DNA from: Verrucomicrobiia bacterium
Lineage (GTDB): Bacteria > Verrucomicrobiota > Verrucomicrobiia > Limisphaerales > UBA9464
Assembly: GCA_019634635.1 (NCBI GenBank)
Contig: JAHCBB010000002.1
Span: 243,526-307,525 of the forward strand
Length of the DNA stretch: 64,000 bases
Direction of reading: 5' to 3'
Shown: positions 60,841-64,000 of the stretch, piece after piece
How positions within the stretch are numbered: the stretch's first letter is position 1
How the letters are laid out: every line of letters starts with the position of its first letter
Notes under the pieces: generated by a model
Told to the model about the DNA's origin: nothing
The model's input: the letters and a program-made list of their open reading frames with translations, nothing else
Databases searched by the model: none
Made by a program: the position numbers and the translations under genes

Positions 60841-61995
60841 CTACCCGAGAACTTCGAGGAATCGCTCCAGTTCGGCCTGGGTATTGTAAAAGTGCGGACT
60901 CACGCGGATCCAGCGGCGGCCGTCCCGCTGGGTCCGCAGTGAGGTCACGATGCCGGCATCCGCCAGACGGGCGTGCAGGGTCACCGAATCCGTCGCGGGA
61001 TGGGCGAAGGTCGTGATGCCACCCCCATGGGCCGCAGGCGGATCCGGAAACAGCACCTCGCAGCCGAGTTCCTGAAGGCGCGGGACCAGCCACAACCGCT
61101 TGGATGCCAGGTCTGCGGCGATGGCGTCCAAACCGACGTCCTCCACCATCGCGAAGCAGGCCCGCAATCCCGCCAGGCCCACCAGATTTTGGGAACCCGC
61201 CTCGTAGCGTCGGGCATCGTCCCGGAACTTGATGGCGTCGAGGGTGATGAAATCCGGACACCGGATGTTGTGCCATCCGTGGACCACCGGCTGAAGGAGG
61301 TCCTGGACCTCACGGCGCACGTACAACACGCCGGCGCCGCAGGGTCCGAGCAGCCACTTGTGGGCATCGGCCGCCATGAAATCCACGGAGCCCGCCGGGG
61401 TGGGGAAGGCGCCAAGGGTTTGGATGGCATCCAGGCAAAACAGAATGCCGCGCGAACGCAGCCACCGGCCCAGGGGCTCCAAGTCCAGGCGCCAGCCGGA
61501 GATGAAGTGGCAGCTCGCAAGGGCGACCAGACGCGTGGCTTCGTCCACCTGCGACTGCACGTCCACCAGCCGGATGCGTCCCAGCTCCCGCAGAGTCATC
61601 AGGCGCACCTCGACGCCACGGTCCGCCAGGGCCATCCATGGATAGACGTTTGACGGATAGTCGTCGTGATAGATCACCACGTTCTGACCGCGTTTCCAGG
61701 GCAGGCCGGCGGCCACGTAGCTGAGGGCCAGCGACGTCGGACCGACGAAGGCGATCTCCGACGGCTGTGCGCCCAGCACCCCGGCAATCAACCGGCGGGT
61801 GTCACTGAAGTACCCCGGCGGGAGCCCGGCCTCCTGGTCGTCCCCGGTTCCTGACCGCGCACGGGCACTGATGGCGTCGGCCACGCGCCGGGGCAGGGGG
61901 CAGGCGGCGGCGTGGGCGAGAAAGATTTTGCGCCCGGCCACCGGGAACTCCTCCCGCCGGAGCCCCTCGTCGGCCTGCACCTCCTGTACCGTCAT
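60841..61995 (-). CDS. Class V PLP aminotransferase (cysteine desulfurase/isopenicillin-epimerase-like)
   Basis: 384 residues. The PLP lysine is in AADAHKWLLGPCGAGVLYV, with the earlier ASCHFISGWRLDLEPLG and FCLDAIQTLGAFP and the closing RTQRDGRRWIRVSPHFYN. The family includes selenocysteine lyases and isopenicillin-N epimerase homologues; the exact reaction cannot be read. A conserved cysteine expected for true desulfurases is not obvious. It lies 52 bp downstream of terC. Confidence 0.85.
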   Translation of the reverse strand: MTVQEVQADEGLRREEFPVAGRKIFLAHAAACPLPRRVADAISARARSGTGDDQEAGLPPGYFSDTRRLIAGVLGAQPSEIAFVGPTSLALSYVAAGLPWKRGQNVVIYHDDYPSNVYPWMALADRGVEVRLMTLRELGRIRLVDVQSQVDEATRLVALASCHFISGWRLDLEPLGRWLRSRGILFCLDAIQTLGAFPTPAGSVDFMAADAHKWLLGPCGAGVLYVRREVQDLLQPVVHGWHNIRCPDFITLDAIKFRDDARRYEAGSQNLVGLAGLRACFAMVEDVGLDAIAADLASKRLWLVPRLQELGCEVLFPDPPAAHGGGITTFAHPATDSVTLHARLADAGIVTSLRTQRDGRRWIRVSPHFYNTQAELERFLEVLG

Positions 61996-62047
61996 GTGCC
62001 GCCAGCATGACCGAGGCGGCCGGCGGAACCAACCTTCGAACGGGTCC

Positions 62048-62791
62048 CTACCGGTAGGGCTGATGCAAGGTCACGCGTTGCGCGGTTCGAACCCGCATGT
62101 TCAGCAGTTCGACGCCCACGGAGAAAGCCATGGCGAAGTAGATGTATCCGCGGGGGATATGCTGATGGAATCCCTCGGCAACCAGCATGGTGCCGATCAG
62201 GATCAGGAAGGAGAGGGCCAGCATCTTGATGGTCGGATGCCGCTCCACAAACGTCCCGATCTGGTTCACGAACACCAGCATCACGATCATGGACAGCCCC
62301 ACCGCGGTGACCATCACCCAGACCTGGCGGACCGTGCCGATGGCGGTGATCACGGAGTCGAGTGAGAACACGATGTCGAGCAGGATGATCTGGACCACCA
62401 CGGACTGGAAGCTGACGGCCCGGGCCGGGGTCTTGGCCCCGTCGTCGCCCTCGAGTTTTTCGTGGATCTCGTAGGTGCTCTTCCCGAGGAGGAACAGTCC
62501 GCCCGCCACAAGAATTACGTCGCGAACCGAGACCGCGAGCTCGTATCCCGCGACGGAAAAGGTCCAGAACGGACGTTCCAACCGGATGACCCAGGCAAGG
62601 GACAGCAGCAGCAGGATCCGGGTGACCAGTGCGAGTGAAAGACCGATGCGCCGGGCGCGGGACCGCTGTTCCTCGGGTAGTTTGCCGCTGAGGATGGAAA
62701 TGAAGATGAGGTTGTCTATGCCCAGGACGATTTCGAGCAGTGTGAGCACGGCAAGGCCGATCCACAGGTCGGGGTTGGTCAGGGCGTTCAT
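62048..62791 (-). CDS. TerC-family integral membrane protein
   Basis: 247 residues with about seven membrane segments. Family phrases: LEIVLGIDNLIFISILSGKL near residue 20, VVVQIILLDIVFSLDSVITA (acidic intramembrane residues), and MLVAEGFHQHIPRGYIYFAM. TerC/Alx proteins move Mn or other metals in stress. No tellurite gene cluster is around it, so the common TerC name implies no tellurite resistance here. Confidence 0.92.
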   Translation of the reverse strand: MNALTNPDLWIGLAVLTLLEIVLGIDNLIFISILSGKLPEEQRSRARRIGLSLALVTRILLLLSLAWVIRLERPFWTFSVAGYELAVSVRDVILVAGGLFLLGKSTYEIHEKLEGDDGAKTPARAVSFQSVVVQIILLDIVFSLDSVITAIGTVRQVWVMVTAVGLSMIVMLVFVNQIGTFVERHPTIKMLALSFLILIGTMLVAEGFHQHIPRGYIYFAMAFSVGVELLNMRVRTAQRVTLHQPYR

Positions 62792-62841
62792 TCCGGGCGA
62801 TCTCGGGGCATTCGGCCTTCTGTAGAATGTCTCAGCAGATC

Positions 62842-62871
62842 AAAAAAAGGGCGTCCCGAAGGACGCCCTTT
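62842..62871 (-). terminator. Rho-independent terminator of the pseudopilin gene
   Basis: Read on the minus strand: an 8-bp stem GGGCGTCC with TTCG loop and GGACGCCC, then TTTTTTT at 62848-62842. The loop and U-tract make it a strong intrinsic terminator, 28 bp after the 62899 stop. Confidence 0.92.
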
Positions 62872-62898
62872 GAAAGCCTGTCGGCTGCAGGAGTTGGC

Positions 62899-63702
62899 TT
62901 ACTGGCCGTTGCGGTACGGGAAAATCCACTCCTCCGTGCCGCCCGTGCTCTGGATCGAGTCACGAACCTGTTCGCGAAGACGACCCGAGGTGAGCTGCTG
63001 CACCGAGCCGTCGCCCAGCAGCAGATTGCCGGCGTTCTGGTGGATCTTGCCACTGTAGCCCAAGGTCGTATTCACCAACGCCTGGGGTCCGATACCCTTC
63101 AGGATCACCCGAACGCCCTTGGTGGACGGGCCGGTGCCACCGTCAAACACCGGCGGCGTGGACCCGATGTTGTTGGTGATGTTACGATCGCCGCTGAGGA
63201 TGGTCTGGGGGTTCTCCTCGTTGGCGGTCAGGCCAAGGAAGTAGCTGACGCTCGAGTTCCCCTTGAACTGATTGGAGAAGACCAGCGCGAGCCAGTTCGG
63301 GGCGATGCGGGTGTCGCTGTCCGAGGGGCAGGCCACGATCTTCGGGGTGCTCAGCTCATTGGAGAGAACGGCGAAGACAGCCCAAGTTGGGTTGTTGGCC
63401 TGACCGGCGGGGACGCCGGGGCCCATCGGGAACATGGCGGCCGCGGTGCCGACGTACTCGGCCGCGCCACCTTCATTGGTGCTGATGTCCCAAGGGAAGC
63501 GGCCGCCCTGGTCCGTTGCGAAGATCCGGAGCGCCAGACCGACGTTCTTCAGATTGTTGACGCACGCAATGCGGTTCGCCCTCGCCTTGGCCTTGGCCAG
63601 GGCGGGCAGCAGCATTCCGGCGAGGATCGCGATGATCGCGATCACCACGAGGAGTTCGATCAGCGTGAACGCGCTGATCTTTTGTTTACGGAGACGATTC
63701 AT
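62899..63702 (-). CDS. Type II secretion-like pseudopilin (H-X9-DG type)
   Basis: 267 residues from [20 protein letters not shown]; the frame is open to 63840 but the promoter is at 63736-63765. Prepilin peptidase site [21 protein letters not shown], then [20 protein letters not shown]. The C-terminal part carries [17 protein letters not shown], the H-X9-DG-like motif. It belongs to the large secreted pseudopilin-like families of this phylum; the function of most members is unknown. It has its own promoter and terminator, indicating monocistronic strong expression. Confidence 0.9.
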   Translation of the reverse strand: MNRLRKQKISAFTLIELLVVIAIIAILAGMLLPALAKAKARANRIACVNNLKNVGLALRIFATDQGGRFPWDISTNEGGAAEYVGTAAAMFPMGPGVPAGQANNPTWAVFAVLSNELSTPKIVACPSDSDTRIAPNWLALVFSNQFKGNSSVSYFLGLTANEENPQTILSGDRNITNNIGSTPPVFDGGTGPSTKGVRVILKGIGPQALVNTTLGYSGKIHQNAGNLLLGDGSVQQLTSGRLREQVRDSIQSTGGTEEWIFPYRNGQ

Positions 63703-63735
63703 AATTGGAGTGTGTGACGGAGTTGTGTGGCGGGC

Positions 63736-63765
63736 ACGATAGTGATCGCTCACTTTTGGTGTCAA
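63736..63765 (-). promoter_or_regulatory. Sigma-70 promoter of the pseudopilin gene
   Basis: On the minus strand TTGACA (63765-63760) and TATCGT (63741-63736) with an 18-bp spacer. An AGTGA-GCGA-TCACT inverted repeat overlaps the spacer's downstream end and could be an operator. Start of transcription would be near 63729, giving a leader of about 27 nt with no Shine-Dalgarno sequence. Confidence 0.75.
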
Positions 63766-63958
63766 CGCCTTTCTCCCCATGGTGAGCATCAGCGGTGCCA
63801 TCGCGGAAATTCTGCGGAATCCTCCGGGTTTTGGGGGCATTCCCCCAGCGCAGGGCCCATTCGGCGGGGAATTGGCGCGGGCTGCGTGAGGTTCACGCGG
63901 GGGTCCTTGTGGCTCGCATTGTTGCCGGTGGGGCGCTCCGCGGAGCCGTTCACTCGTG
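63766..63958. other. Non-coding region upstream of the pseudopilin
   Basis: About 190 bp between the pseudopilin promoter and the dispersed repeat. No gene is seen. Confidence 0.4.
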
Positions 63959-64000
63959 GAGTCCCCACAGGCCAGACTCCCGGTGGCGCGTACGGTTCGG
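63959..64000. repeat. Dispersed repeat, copy 2 (truncated by the window edge)
   Basis: Same order and spacing as the copy at 45004-45045: GAGTCC, then CGGTGGCGCGTACGGTTCGG 22 bp later, differing at one base in the last 20. It ends at the window edge, so its full length is unknown. It lies upstream of the pseudopilin promoter. Confidence 0.6.

Noticed and set aside
62048..62791. Tellurite-resistance gene cluster
   Set aside because: Only a lone TerC-family protein is present, with no terABDE or other partners.

Overview
The window reads as a stretch of chromosome from a GC-rich member of the Verrucomicrobiota, most likely the subdivision 3 lineage (Pedosphaerales/Limisphaerales). This is inferred from gene content: two H-X9-DG pseudopilins, two DUF1080 glycosidase-like proteins, a DUF1501 Tat protein, a CotH-kinase protein, a TIGR03067-ThuA fusion, a PQQ-type sugar dehydrogenase joined to a diheme cytochrome, a GSII-type glutamine synthetase and weak or absent Shine-Dalgarno sequences. 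No phage, plasmid or CRISPR locus is visible. The only recognisable mobile element is one IS4-family insertion.

Layout. 1-4970 (-) is most of a giant secreted sugar dehydrogenase/diheme cytochrome with a tail of near-identical 221-residue repeats that runs off the left edge. 5112-9646 (+) holds a double amidohydrolase, lspA and miaA. 9714-11072 (-) holds two coiled-coil, tail-anchored proteins. 11140-18423 (-) is a dense housekeeping block: ileS, a DUF1080 protein, yceD (DUF177), rpmF, plsX, fabH and a second DUF1080 protein. 18659-22349 (-) is an FG-GAP surface-protein pseudogene, broken by a 1432-bp IS4-family element with a 9-bp target duplication and by an in-frame TAA. 22563-26199 (-) holds an O-antigen-ligase-like protein and an M13 metallopeptidase whose third zinc ligand is replaced. 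26365-29759 (+) holds cysK, sufT, tRNA-Val(GAC) and a DUF1501 protein.

29844-37457 holds rpsT, ung, hisC, a pseudopilin, a serine hydrolase, pyrC, an ArsR/SRPBCC operon with a clear palindromic operator, and tRNA-Gly(TCC). 37739-49794 holds the ThuA fusion, CotH kinase, leuD, an alpha/beta hydrolase, carA, an FHA membrane protein, a PIG-L deacetylase/ROK kinase pair, a ClpX-like AAA+ ATPase without its zinc domain or ClpP loop, and era. 49835-55655 holds hrpA, a thioesterase and thiH. 56182-60725 is a nitrogen-assimilation neighbourhood: glnK-amtB behind a sigma-54-like site, then (opposite strand) a PP2C phosphatase translationally coupled to a 132-residue miniature kinase, then GSII. 60841-63702 (-) holds a class V aminotransferase, TerC and a second pseudopilin with a good promoter and terminator.

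The most unusual items are the mini-kinase/phosphatase pair beside the nitrogen genes, the giant repeat-bearing dehydrogenase, the M13 peptidase with Lys in place of its ligand Glu, the reduced ClpX-like ATPase, the molecular record of the IS insertion, and an approximately 42-bp dispersed repeat seen twice. All family assignments come from reading the translations; no database search was possible.
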